Assembly (NCBI GenBank): GCA_040389065.1
Contig: JAZKAR010000011.1
Coordinates: 62,001 to 126,000 of the forward strand
DNA length: 64,000 bases
DNA from: JAZKAR01 sp040389065
Lineage (GTDB): Bacteria; Pseudomonadota; Gammaproteobacteria; Burkholderiales; Casimicrobiaceae
Reading direction: 5' to 3'
Of the stretch, positions 8,755 to 17,258 are shown in pieces (position 1 is the stretch's first letter; every line of letters begins with the position of its first letter). Made by a program: the position numbers and the translations under genes. The notes under the pieces were generated by a model. It made no database searches. It saw only the letters and a program-made list of their open reading frames with translations, and was not told where the DNA came from.

Positions 8755-10671
8755 TTAAAGCGTATGGTAAATTTGCGAGCCTTGTTTTACAAACTCAACA
8801 GATTTAATTTCCATTCCCTTTTTGAGGGCGTCATTGTCAGAAAGACCTTGTTGCGCAGCGTAATCGCGCACATCTTGAGTAATTTTCATTGAGCAAAAAT
8901 GCGGGCCGCACATAGAACAGAAATGAGCGACTTTTGCGCCATGCTGAGGCAAAGTTTCATCATGATAAGCGCGGGCCGTATCAGGGTCTAATCCCAAATT
9001 AAATTGATCTTCCCATCTAAATTCAAATCGGGCTTTTGACAACGCGTTATCGCGAATCTGCGCACCAGGATGCCCCTTAGCCAGATCCGCAGCATGAGCA
9101 GCAATCTTATACGCCATAATACCGTCTTTAACATCTTGCTTGTTAGGTAAACCTAAATGCTCTTTAGGGGTTACATAACAAAGCATAGCGGTACCATACC
9201 AGCCAATTTGAGCGGCTCCAATAGCACTTGTAATATGGTCATAGCCAGGTGCAATGTCGGTGGTAAGAGGGCCTAAGGTATAAAATGGGGCCTCAAAACA
9301 TTCTTTGAGTTGAATCTCCATATTCTCTTTAATAAGTTGCATAGGAACATGCCCAGGCCCCTCAATCATGGTCTGCACATCATGTTTCCACGCAATCTGG
9401 GTAAGTTCACCAAGAGTACGTAATTCGCCTAACTGAGCATCATCATTTGCATCCCAGATAGAGCCAGGACGTAATCCATCGCCTAAGCTAAAGCTGACAT
9501 CATAGGCTTTCATGATTTCGCAAATGTCTTCAAAGTGCGTATATAAAAAATTCTCTTTATGATGCGCTAAACACCACTTTGCCATAATCGAGCCGCCGCG
9601 CGACACAATACCTGTCATACGATTCGCGGTAAGTGGAACATAACGTAATAAAACACCTGCATGAATCGTGAAATAATCAACGCCTTGCTCAGCTTGCTCA
9701 ATTAACGTATCACGAAAAATTTCCCAAGTAAGATCTTCAGCTTTACCATCCACTTTTTCCAGAGCCTGATAAATAGGCACAGTACCAATAGGTACGGGAG
9801 AGTTACGAATAATCCATTCACGAGTTTCATGAATGTTTTTACCCGTAGAAAGATCCATTACTGTATCGCCTCCCCAGCGGATAGACCATGTCATCTTTTC
9901 AACTTCTTCACCAATGCTCGATGTTAAGGAGCTATTTCCAATATTTGCATTGATTTTGACAAGAAAATTACGCCCAATAATCATGGGTTCAATTTCAGGG
10001 TGGTTAATATTTAAAGGAATAATCGCACGACCGCAGGCGACTTCACTTCGTACAAACTCAGGCGTAATTTTTTCAGGAATAGCAGCGCCAAACGATTCGC
10101 CGCGATGTTGCCGGCCCATCATTTTTGCTATTTTTTCACCGTTAGGCCCACTGAGCCTAAGATTTTCAAGATACTCTTCACGGCACAAGTTTTCACGTAA
10201 AGCAATGTATTCCATTTCAGGCGTAATAATCCCTTGGCGCGCATAGTGCATTTGCGTTACGTTATGCCCGGGCTTTGCTTTACGAGGAGTGCGATGCAAT
10301 CCAGGAAAGCGCAATTCATCTAATGAAGAGTCAGTAGCGCGTTGTTGTCCGTATTCGCTGGTTAAAGATTCTAGTGCAACCGTATCGTTACGTTCTTCAA
10401 TCCAAGTTGATCTAATAGCAGGAAGCCCTTTGCGCACATCAATATCAGCATTGGGATCTGTATAAGGGCCACTTGTATCGTAAACAAATACGGCAGGATT
10501 TGTTTCTCCTCCAAATGAAGTTGGGGTATCCGCTTGCTCAATTTGACGCATAGGCACGCGGATATCAGAGCGGGAACCACTTACAAATATCTTTTTTGAG
10601 TTAGAGAAAGGTTGCGTTGCTGCTGAATCAACAACCGCACCTTCTGCAGAAAAGGGAAGAGGAGCATTCAT
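8755..10671 (-). CDS. thiC: Phosphomethylpyrimidine synthase ThiC
   Basis: ThiC is a radical SAM enzyme that converts aminoimidazole ribotide to HMP-phosphate, the pyrimidine half of thiamine. The protein is 638 residues from the chosen ATG. The C-terminal iron-sulfur motif is CSMCGPHFCSMK (CxxCx4C), and MIEGPGHVPM and the RGGSIMAKWC region are conserved. The frame extends 30 bases upstream to a TTG at 10701, but the ATG at 10671 gives the usual N-terminus and has AAGGA about 10 bases before it. It stands alone without other thi genes. thiC leaders commonly hold a TPP riboswitch; I cannot find its conserved core here. A palindromic element occupies the leader instead. Confidence 0.97.
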   Translation of the reverse strand: MNAPLPFSAEGAVVDSAATQPFSNSKKIFVSGSRSDIRVPMRQIEQADTPTSFGGETNPAVFVYDTSGPYTDPNADIDVRKGLPAIRSTWIEERNDTVALESLTSEYGQQRATDSSLDELRFPGLHRTPRKAKPGHNVTQMHYARQGIITPEMEYIALRENLCREEYLENLRLSGPNGEKIAKMMGRQHRGESFGAAIPEKITPEFVRSEVACGRAIIPLNINHPEIEPMIIGRNFLVKINANIGNSSLTSSIGEEVEKMTWSIRWGGDTVMDLSTGKNIHETREWIIRNSPVPIGTVPIYQALEKVDGKAEDLTWEIFRDTLIEQAEQGVDYFTIHAGVLLRYVPLTANRMTGIVSRGGSIMAKWCLAHHKENFLYTHFEDICEIMKAYDVSFSLGDGLRPGSIWDANDDAQLGELRTLGELTQIAWKHDVQTMIEGPGHVPMQLIKENMEIQLKECFEAPFYTLGPLTTDIAPGYDHITSAIGAAQIGWYGTAMLCYVTPKEHLGLPNKQDVKDGIMAYKIAAHAADLAKGHPGAQIRDNALSKARFEFRWEDQFNLGLDPDTARAYHDETLPQHGAKVAHFCSMCGPHFCSMKITQDVRDYAAQQGLSDNDALKKGMEIKSVEFVKQGSQIYHTL

Positions 10672-10704
10672 TATGGGAAATTCCTTTAGATCTGGCTGCA
10701 ATCA

Positions 10705-10864
10705 AGTGGTCTATAATTCGTGATTTCATCATGAAAATGAGTCTTCTACGGATTGAAGCGTCAGAAATTGGGCTAACTTATGACGCTTCAGCGTTAATAG
10801 CCGCATAAGCATAAAATAGCTGCAAAATATTGCTTATCCGTGAAATGATGAATTATAGACCACT
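10705..10864. repeat. 160 bp inverted-repeat element in the thiC leader
   Basis: Exact 15-base inverted ends AGTGGTCTATAATTC (10705-10719) and GAATTATAGACCACT (10850-10864). Inside is a hairpin with perfect 10-base arms TGAAGCGTCA (10754-10763) and TGACGCTTCA (10781-10790). A second pair is ATAAGCA and TGCTTAT (about 10805-10836). It lies 34 bases upstream of the thiC start. It could be a small MITE or a structured leader RNA. Confidence 0.75.
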
Positions 10865-11671
10865 AGGGCGTATCAAAACGTGTGTTCTATCACGTTGTTT
10901 TTAAAAAGCACTCAAGGCGATAGTCATAGAGAATCGCTTCTGCGTTGTATAGAGTACATGAGGTACTAAGTACCCTGCAAACTCCTTTTTCAATAGAGTG
11001 CGTACAAAACTGCTTTAAAAGTCATTGTACTGTTGGTGGTAGTGAAATAGTCACTTTTTATTATTGAAAGAATGATGCAAGATGAACTCCAACTTGATTT
11101 AAATTTTCTCCTGTTTGCCTATAATTACGTTGGCTAAAAATCTGTGGCATGTTAAATGTATGATGGCCTGAGTAATTTGCATTTTTTATAGAATTATTTA
11201 CGCCATTTCAGCGTTTTGCTTTCTTCATTTTTTATTTTTCACACTGAAAGAGCATTTTTTATATAAAGCTTATTAAGCTATCGCAGGCAGTTACTAAAAA
11301 TAATTCTAATATTCAGGGCTTTCTATTTTAAATAGGGTATGCGATAATAGTGCCACTGTTCCTTATGCATATGAAAAAAGCATGTTAAGAATAGTTTCAT
11401 CGTCTCTGACCTTGTCCTGATTTTGCCGGGTAAATATACATTAATATAATATAACGTGTATTTACGTCGGTGTCGTTTATGGGTATCCGGTTGGCTCCGA
11501 TGTGCGCTGTATTAAGCAGCGAAATAAAAAATGTGTATATATAGCCACCGTGATTGACCCTGCATCGAGAATTTTCGCACCCTGTGCGTTGTCTATGCCT
11601 TGCTTTCGTCTGTTTCGTTGGCCCTTCGCTTGGGGTATTCCAGCGAGGGTGTTATTCAGATCGAGGATTAA
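10865..11671 (+). other. Long non-coding leader of the DEAD-box helicase gene
   Basis: About 800 bases with no credible gene. The 10920-10990 part holds a GCGAT/ATCGC stem and a paired GGTACTAAGTACC with TTGTATAGAGTACA, faintly like the core of the GTACTGT repeat. The string CCTTGTCCTGATTTT at about 11409-11425 resembles the end region of Neisseria Correia repeats as I remember it. Long leaders are common for cold-shock RNA helicase mRNAs. Start, processing and regulation cannot be read from sequence. Confidence 0.4.
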
Positions 11672-13378
11672 ATGTCATTTGAAACATTGGGATTGCATCC
11701 CTTATTAGTACAAACTGTTGCTAAAGCTGGTTACGAAATTCCTACTCCTGTTCAAAAGCAAGCTATTCCAGAAGCTATTGCAGGTCGTGATTTAATGGTT
11801 TCATCAGAAACCGGAAGCGGAAAAACAGCTGCTTTCATGTTGCCTGCTCTTCATGCCTTAACTACACCAACTACTTTACCTGGCAAAGGCCCTCGCGTAG
11901 TGGTTTTAACACCTACACGTGAACTGGCAATGCAAGTAACAAAAGCATGCGAAGTATACGGCAAAGTATTGCCAAACTTACGTACTTTGAGTGTATTGGG
12001 AGGGGTTCCCTATGCGCATCAGCAACGTATGTTGCGTCAATTTATTGATGTAATGGTTGCAACGCCAGGGCGCCTGATTGATTATATACAACGCGGGATG
12101 GTTGATTTTTCTCGTGTTGAAATGCTAGTGCTAGATGAAGCCGATCGTATGTTAGATATGGGCTTTATTGAAGATATAGAGCATATTGTTTCAAAAATGC
12201 CTAAAAAGCGTCAAACACTGATGTTTTCAGCAACCTTCGGTGGCAGTGTTGGGCGTGTAGCACAGCAGTGGCTGAATGATCCGCTTCCTATTACTGTAGC
12301 ATCCCATTCCGATACACATGCTAACATTGAACAACGGTTGCACTATACGCGCGGCTATTCCAATAAAGTGAGTGTATTAGAGCATCTTTTAAAAGATGAA
12401 ACTCTCAATCAAGCCATTGTATTTACAGCAACTCAACGTGAAGCTGATAGCTTATCTGATACATTGTTAGATCAAGGTTTCGTAAGTGCTCCTCTTCATG
12501 GTGGAATGAATCAGCGTCAGCGTAATCGTACATTGCAAGAAATGCGCCAAGGCCGTTTGCGCGTGTTAGTAGCTACAGATGTGGCAGCGCGTGGATTAGA
12601 TGTGCAAGGTATTAGCCACGTTATTAATTTTGATTTGCCTAAAATGGCTGAAGATTATGTGCATCGTATCGGTCGTACCGGGCGTGCAGGCCGTCAAGGT
12701 GTTGCTTTAACATTGGCAGATATTAACGAGAGACGTCACGTACAGCGCATTGAACGCTTTACGACCCAAAATATTCCAGTGCACGGCATTGAAGGTTTGG
12801 CACCTATTCCTACGGAAATGCCAAAAGGCTCTGCTGGGCGCGGTAATGGCGGTGGTGGCGGCGGCGGTCGTTCACGTAGCGGTAGCGATTCACGTTTTGG
12901 TTCTGGCTCTTCTGGTTCAGGCCGTCCTCGTTTCGGCGGTGGGTCTGATGATCGTCAGCGTGAATACCGCGGCGGCGGCGGTGGTTTTGGAGGCCGTTCC
13001 TCAGGTGCTCCTTCTAGTTCTGGATATGCGCATCCCGCATCCCGTGAAAGAGGTCGTGATTTTGGTGGGCGTGAAGGCGGTAACGATCGTCAGCCACAGT
13101 CTGAAGAAAGAGGCGGTTACGAGGGTCAGCGTCGTTCAGCTCCTTCACAAAGAAATAGTTCTTACCGTTCATCATCCTCAGGTTATGGCGGCGGTGGCTC
13201 AGGTTATGCCGGTAGCGGCGAGCGTCGTCCCGAAGGTGCTGGCGGCGGCAGGTCAGAAGGTAGATCATCTTCTTATGGTGCCCGTACTAAATCTTATGGC
13301 GCCGGAGCTGAAGCAAAAGTTCCAGCAACGGGTGCTAGCTACAATAGCGGTGCACGTAGACGCGAGTGGAGTAACTAA
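11672..13378 (+). CDS. DEAD-box ATP-dependent RNA helicase with RGG-like tail
   Basis: An RNA-unwinding ATPase of the RhlE/DeaD type, probably in ribosome assembly or RNA decay. The protein is 568 residues. The N-terminal core (about 1-210) has the Q motif region with TPVQKQAIP, Walker A SETGSGKTA, PTRELAMQV, DEADRMLDMGF and SATF. The second RecA domain (about 225-370) has RGLDV and HRIGRTGRAGRQG. From about residue 390 to the end the protein is low complexity, rich in Gly, Ser and Arg with RGG/GGR clusters, an RNA-binding tail. The PIPTE stretch preceding the tail resembles RhlE. Exact subfamily is uncertain. A long leader and a strong terminator flank it, so it is a single-gene unit. Confidence 0.93.
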   Translation: MSFETLGLHPLLVQTVAKAGYEIPTPVQKQAIPEAIAGRDLMVSSETGSGKTAAFMLPALHALTTPTTLPGKGPRVVVLTPTRELAMQVTKACEVYGKVLPNLRTLSVLGGVPYAHQQRMLRQFIDVMVATPGRLIDYIQRGMVDFSRVEMLVLDEADRMLDMGFIEDIEHIVSKMPKKRQTLMFSATFGGSVGRVAQQWLNDPLPITVASHSDTHANIEQRLHYTRGYSNKVSVLEHLLKDETLNQAIVFTATQREADSLSDTLLDQGFVSAPLHGGMNQRQRNRTLQEMRQGRLRVLVATDVAARGLDVQGISHVINFDLPKMAEDYVHRIGRTGRAGRQGVALTLADINERRHVQRIERFTTQNIPVHGIEGLAPIPTEMPKGSAGRGNGGGGGGGRSRSGSDSRFGSGSSGSGRPRFGGGSDDRQREYRGGGGGFGGRSSGAPSSSGYAHPASRERGRDFGGREGGNDRQPQSEERGGYEGQRRSAPSQRNSSYRSSSSGYGGGGSGYAGSGERRPEGAGGGRSEGRSSSYGARTKSYGAGAEAKVPATGASYNSGARRREWSN

Positions 13379-13417
13379 TCTTATTTAGAGTCTAATTTAT
13401 TAGCTAATTAAGATATG

Positions 13418-13464
13418 AAAACAAAAAGGGCGCTTTCTTTTTAGAAAACGCCCTTTTTGTTTTT
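13418..13464 (+). terminator. Intrinsic terminator after the helicase gene
   Basis: Arms AAAACAAAAAGGGCG (13418-13432) and CGCCCTTTTTGTTTT (13449-13463), fully complementary, with the T-rich right arm acting as the tract. Confidence 0.93.
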
Positions 13465-13629
13465 GAAATTTTTAGTTTTCCTTAAGCAAATCAATGCAAA
13501 TGCAGTAAGAGAATAGCGATTAACCCTAATAATTGGTATGAGCTAGACTTATATGTTTAAGTCTACGTGACGGCTAGGGTATTTATGGAGTAAAATACGC
13601 TACAAGCTTTTGTATCGAGGGGTATTTGA

Positions 13630-14019
13630 ATGTCCGCTACGGTCAAGAAAAAGCGACCAGTTTATCTTAATTTGGTAAAAATACGGTTGCCTTTGCCTGG
13701 TATTGTTTCAATCATGCATCGTGTGAGCGGTGCGATATTATTTCTTTTTCTGCCCGTTCTTTTGTGTCTGTTGCAAGGAAGTTTAGAATCGCAATATTCG
13801 TATGATGCGATTCATAGCTATATTTCATACCCCTTGAATAAAATTATTTTAAGCGGTTTGATTTGGGGTTATTTGCACCATTTTTGCGCAGGTGTGCGCT
13901 ATTTGTTGCTAGATTTGCATTGTGGCATTGACCTCAAGTCCGCCCGTTCTTCGAGTGTACTGGTTTTAGTAATCAGTATTTTACTCACGCTAAGTGTATG
14001 GTGGCGTTTATGGCTATAA
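13630..14019 (+). CDS. sdhC: Succinate dehydrogenase cytochrome b556 subunit
   Basis: SdhC is one of two membrane anchors that bind heme b and ubiquinone for complex II. The protein is 129 residues with three predicted membrane segments. The family motif RPVYLNL, then SIMHRVSGAILF, contains the conserved His-Arg-x-Ser of the quinone site. HHFCAGVRYLLLD carries the heme-ligand His region. First gene of sdhCDAB; it overlaps sdhD. An ATG at 13630 follows GAGGGG (13617-13622). Confidence 0.95.
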   Translation: MSATVKKKRPVYLNLVKIRLPLPGIVSIMHRVSGAILFLFLPVLLCLLQGSLESQYSYDAIHSYISYPLNKIILSGLIWGYLHHFCAGVRYLLLDLHCGIDLKSARSSSVLVLVISILLTLSVWWRLWL

Positions 14020-14363
14020 AACGAATTGTTGTAGGAGCTCATTACGGTTTGCGCGACTGGTTACTACAGCGTGTTACTGCAGTTGTTATGGCGCTATATA
14101 CATTAGTCTTTCTTGTCATGTTTGTAGTGAATAATCCTCAAGGTTATGAGGGTTGGCATGCCTTGTTTGCTATCCCTTTTTTCAAGGGATTTACCTTTAT
14201 CACATTGCTCTCCTTGTTTTATCATGCCTGGATTGGAATGCGGGATATCTGGATGGATTACATCAAGCCCGTGGCTGTAAGGTTGGTTTTGCATTGTATA
14301 ACCGCGCTACTATTAATCGTTTATGCAGGTTGGGCAGTTAAGATTCTGTGGGGAGTAAATTAA
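14010..14363 (+). CDS. sdhD: Succinate dehydrogenase membrane anchor subunit
   Basis: SdhD is the second membrane anchor of complex II. It has about 117 residues and three membrane segments. GLRDWLLQRVTAVVM carries the conserved Arg-Val/Ile-Thr-Ala region near the quinone site, and FYHAWIGMRDIWMDY contains the heme His and the conserved Gly-x-Arg-Asp-x-x-x-Asp-Tyr. An in-frame ATG at 13998 also exists, but the ATG at 14010 gives the usual N-terminus. It overlaps both sdhC and the sdhA start. Confidence 0.93.
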   Translation: MAIKRIVVGAHYGLRDWLLQRVTAVVMALYTLVFLVMFVVNNPQGYEGWHALFAIPFFKGFTFITLLSLFYHAWIGMRDIWMDYIKPVAVRLVLHCITALLLIVYAGWAVKILWGVN

Positions 14364-16132
14364 TGGGGATCGCTAAGAAAACCGTTGATGCTGTAGTGGT
14401 TGGAGCGGGTGGTGCAGGAATGCGAGCTGCGTTGCAGTTAGCTGAATCAGGAATGTCTGTGGCTGTATTATCAAAAGTGTTTCCTACGCGGTCGCATACT
14501 GTTGCTGCACAAGGAGGCGTTGGAGCCTCTTTGGGTAACATGGAAGAAGATAATTGGTTGTGGCATATGTATGACACAATTAAAGGCTCTGACTGGTTAG
14601 GCGATCAAGATGCTATCGAGTTTATGTGCCGTGAAGCTCCAAAAGTTGTCTATGAATTAGAGCATTTTGGAATGCCATTTGATAGAAATGCTGATGGAAC
14701 GATTTATCAGCGTCCGTTTGGTGGGCACTCCGCGCAATTTGGTGAAAAACCTGTGCAGCGTGCTTGCGCTGCGGCAGATCGTACCGGTCATGCATTATTA
14801 CATACCTTGTATCAAAGAAATGTTCGGGCCAAAACGCAATTTTATGTTGAGTGGATGGCGTTAGATCTTATTCGTGATCAAGATGGCGATGTAGTTGGGG
14901 TAGTGGCTTTAGAGATGGAGACAGGCGAGTTAACCTTGTTTCATGCCAAAACAACATTGTTAGCAACAGGCGGTGCTGGGCGAATTTTTGCAGCTAGTAC
15001 CAATGCTTTCATTAATACCGGTGATGGCTTAGGAATGGTTGCCCGAGCAGGAATTCCATTAGAAGATATGGAGTTTTGGCAGTTTCACCCTACAGGGGTT
15101 GCCGGGGCTGGTGTACTGATTACTGAAGGGGTTCGTGGAGAGGGCGGTTACTTATTAAATAGTAACGGTGAGCGCTTTATGGAGCGTTATGCCCCGAAAC
15201 TTAAAGATTTAGCATCGCGTGATGTTGTATCGCGTTCAATGGATCAGGAAATTAAAGAGGGACGCGGTTGTGGGCCTAATAAAGATCATGTGCTACTCAA
15301 ATTAGATCATTTGGGTGCAGATAAAATTATTAAAAAACTTCCATCGATACGTGAAATTGCTCTGAAATTTGCCAACGTTGATCCTATAAAAGAACCTATT
15401 CCTGTTGTTCCTACTATTCATTATCAAATGGGTGGTATACCTACCAATTTTTATGGTCAGGTAGTGGCGCCAAGCAGTGATGGTCAAAAAATAGTGAATG
15501 GTTTATATGCAATTGGTGAGTGTGCTTGTGTATCAGTACATGGTGCTAATCGTTTAGGTACCAATTCGCTACTCGATTTAATCGTATTTGGTCGCGCTGC
15601 AGGTAACCATATAGTTGAATTTAATCTTAAAAACCGCCAGCATAAACCTTTGCCTGCTGATGCAACTGAACGTTCAGTTTCACGCATGGCGCGTATTGAT
15701 TCTCAAGCTGGTAATGCTAGCGGCGAACGTGTACAAGATGTAGGAAATGAAATGCGTCGTGTAATGCAGCAGCATTGCGGAGTATTTAGAAATCAGCAAT
15801 TGCTGGAAGGTGGCGTAAGTAAAATTGCAGAAGTAGCTGAGCGTGTTAAACGTACCGCTATTGCAGATAAGAGTAAAACGTTTAATACAGCACGCGTTGA
15901 AGCATTAGAGCTTGATAACTTGATAGAAGCAGCAAAAGCGACCATAGTTTCTGCTGAGGCACGCAAAGAGAGTCGTGGTGCGCATGCGCGTAGTGACTTT
16001 GATAAGCGAAATGATGAGGATTGGTTAAAGCATACCTTGTGGCATTCAGAAGGCAATAGGCTTGAATATAAACCTGTTAACCTTAAGCCACTAACGGTGG
16101 ATTCATTCCCACCGAAAGCACGAACCTACTAA
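14363..16132 (+). CDS. sdhA: Succinate dehydrogenase flavoprotein subunit
   Basis: SdhA oxidises succinate to fumarate with covalently bound FAD. The protein is 589 residues. Visible motifs are VVGAGGAGMRAAL (Rossmann dinucleotide site), RSHTVAAQGGV with the FAD-linked His (about residue 44), FHPTG, ITEGVRGEGGYL with the catalytic Arg region, and HGANRLGTNSLLDL. A GTG at 14348 lies in frame, but ATG at 14363 has GGGGAG 7 bases before it and overlaps the sdhD stop by one base. Confidence 0.98.
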   Translation: MGIAKKTVDAVVVGAGGAGMRAALQLAESGMSVAVLSKVFPTRSHTVAAQGGVGASLGNMEEDNWLWHMYDTIKGSDWLGDQDAIEFMCREAPKVVYELEHFGMPFDRNADGTIYQRPFGGHSAQFGEKPVQRACAAADRTGHALLHTLYQRNVRAKTQFYVEWMALDLIRDQDGDVVGVVALEMETGELTLFHAKTTLLATGGAGRIFAASTNAFINTGDGLGMVARAGIPLEDMEFWQFHPTGVAGAGVLITEGVRGEGGYLLNSNGERFMERYAPKLKDLASRDVVSRSMDQEIKEGRGCGPNKDHVLLKLDHLGADKIIKKLPSIREIALKFANVDPIKEPIPVVPTIHYQMGGIPTNFYGQVVAPSSDGQKIVNGLYAIGECACVSVHGANRLGTNSLLDLIVFGRAAGNHIVEFNLKNRQHKPLPADATERSVSRMARIDSQAGNASGERVQDVGNEMRRVMQQHCGVFRNQQLLEGGVSKIAEVAERVKRTAIADKSKTFNTARVEALELDNLIEAAKATIVSAEARKESRGAHARSDFDKRNDEDWLKHTLWHSEGNRLEYKPVNLKPLTVDSFPPKARTY

Positions 16133-16157
16133 GCATAGGGAATAGGAGAGTACAAAG

Positions 16158-16853
16158 ATGCGTTTTCGAGTTTATCGTTACAATCCTGAGAAAGATGCTC
16201 AGCCCTACATGCAAGAGTATGATGTTAAGCTTGAAGCAACAGATAGAATGTTGTTAGATGCTTTAATGCGCTTGAAGATGGTAGATGATACACTTTCGTT
16301 TCGCCGGTCATGCCGTGAAGGGGTATGTGGTTCTGACGCAATGAATATTAATGGTAAAAATGGCTTGGCATGTATTACTAATTTGAAAGAAATTAGTGAG
16401 CCTGTTGATTTACGTCCTTTACCAGGGTTGCCTGTTATTCGCGATTTAATTGTTGATATGTCGCAGTTTTTTAAGCAGTATCATTCGATTAAACCTTATC
16501 TAGTGAATGAAACACCAGCTCCTGAAAAAGAGCGTTTGCAATCACCAGAAGATCGAGAAGAACTCGATGGTTTATATGAGTGTATTTTATGCGCATGCTG
16601 TTCAACAGCGTGCCCCTCATTCTGGTGGAATCCTGATAAATTCGTAGGGCCTGCAGGATTACTTGCTGCTTATCGTTTTATTGCAGATACGCGAGATGAA
16701 GCAACTGCTGAGCGATTAGATAATTTAGAAGATCCTTACCGACTTTTCCGATGTCATACGATTATGAATTGTGTTGATGTTTGCCCTAAGGGCTTGAATC
16801 CTACTCAAGCCATCGGAAAAATCAAAGATATGATGATCAAAAGAGCTGTTTGA
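16158..16853 (+). CDS. sdhB: Succinate dehydrogenase iron-sulfur subunit
   Basis: SdhB carries electrons from SdhA FAD to the quinone site through three iron-sulfur clusters. The protein is 231 residues. The [2Fe-2S] ligands are in SCREGVCGSDAM and the downstream GLAC. The [4Fe-4S] and [3Fe-4S] ligands are in CILCACCSTACPSFWW and CHTIMNCVDVCPKGLNP. A strong ribosome-binding site (AGGAGAG) precedes the ATG. A terminator follows, so part of the transcription probably stops here before sdhE-gltA. Confidence 0.98.
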   Translation: MRFRVYRYNPEKDAQPYMQEYDVKLEATDRMLLDALMRLKMVDDTLSFRRSCREGVCGSDAMNINGKNGLACITNLKEISEPVDLRPLPGLPVIRDLIVDMSQFFKQYHSIKPYLVNETPAPEKERLQSPEDREELDGLYECILCACCSTACPSFWWNPDKFVGPAGLLAAYRFIADTRDEATAERLDNLEDPYRLFRCHTIMNCVDVCPKGLNPTQAIGKIKDMMIKRAV

Positions 16854-16866
16854 TTTATCTGTTAAG

Positions 16867-16905
16867 CGCGTTGGAATAAAGAATATTCCAACGCGTTGTT
16901 TTTTT
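16867..16905 (+). terminator. Intrinsic terminator after sdhB
   Basis: Perfect 12-base arms CGCGTTGGAATA (16867-16878) and TATTCCAACGCG (16884-16895), a 5-base loop and a T-rich run to 16905. Confidence 0.93.
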
Positions 16906-16962
16906 ATATCTAAAGTAGAATATTAATTCTACCCCCTCTTCTTGATAGCGTTTCGTATTCTT

Positions 16963-17238
16963 ATGAGCCATTTACCTCCTGAACATCTTATTGCTGAATC
17001 ATCTAAACTTCGTTGGCGTTGTCGTCGCGGCATGCTCGAAAATGATCTTATTATTACACGGTATTTGGATGAGAATGAGCATAGATTAACAAGAGAAATG
17101 ATAGATGGCCTTTATCAACTTATGGAATTGAGCGATAACGAGCTGTGGGATATTTTTTCGGGTCGCCAAGAGTGTTCATTGCCGCATCTGAATGAGCTTG
17201 TTGATGCGTTACGGAATATCCGCCTTTCGTCTTCTTGA
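16963..17238 (+). CDS. sdhE: Succinate dehydrogenase flavinylation factor SdhE
   Basis: SdhE is a small cytoplasmic protein that promotes covalent FAD attachment to SdhA. It has 91 residues from the ATG at 16963, whereas the open frame reaches back to a TTG at 16942. The diagnostic motif is RWRCRRGMLENDLII, containing the conserved RGxxE. An acidic helical C-terminal region follows. Its place between sdhB and gltA is typical of betaproteobacteria. Confidence 0.93.
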   Translation: MSHLPPEHLIAESSKLRWRCRRGMLENDLIITRYLDENEHRLTREMIDGLYQLMELSDNELWDIFSGRQECSLPHLNELVDALRNIRLSSS

Positions 17239-17258
17239 CTCTGACAGGAGTATGTAGC

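Noticed and set aside
10672..11200. TPP riboswitch in the thiC leader
   Set aside because: The conserved segments could not be found by reading; an inverted-repeat element is there instead. This needs a covariance search to be final.
12750..13388. 212-residue forward frame overlapping the helicase tail
   Set aside because: It is rich in Val/Ala because it reads the Gly/Arg/Ser repeat of the helicase in another frame; the helicase frame has conserved motifs throughout.
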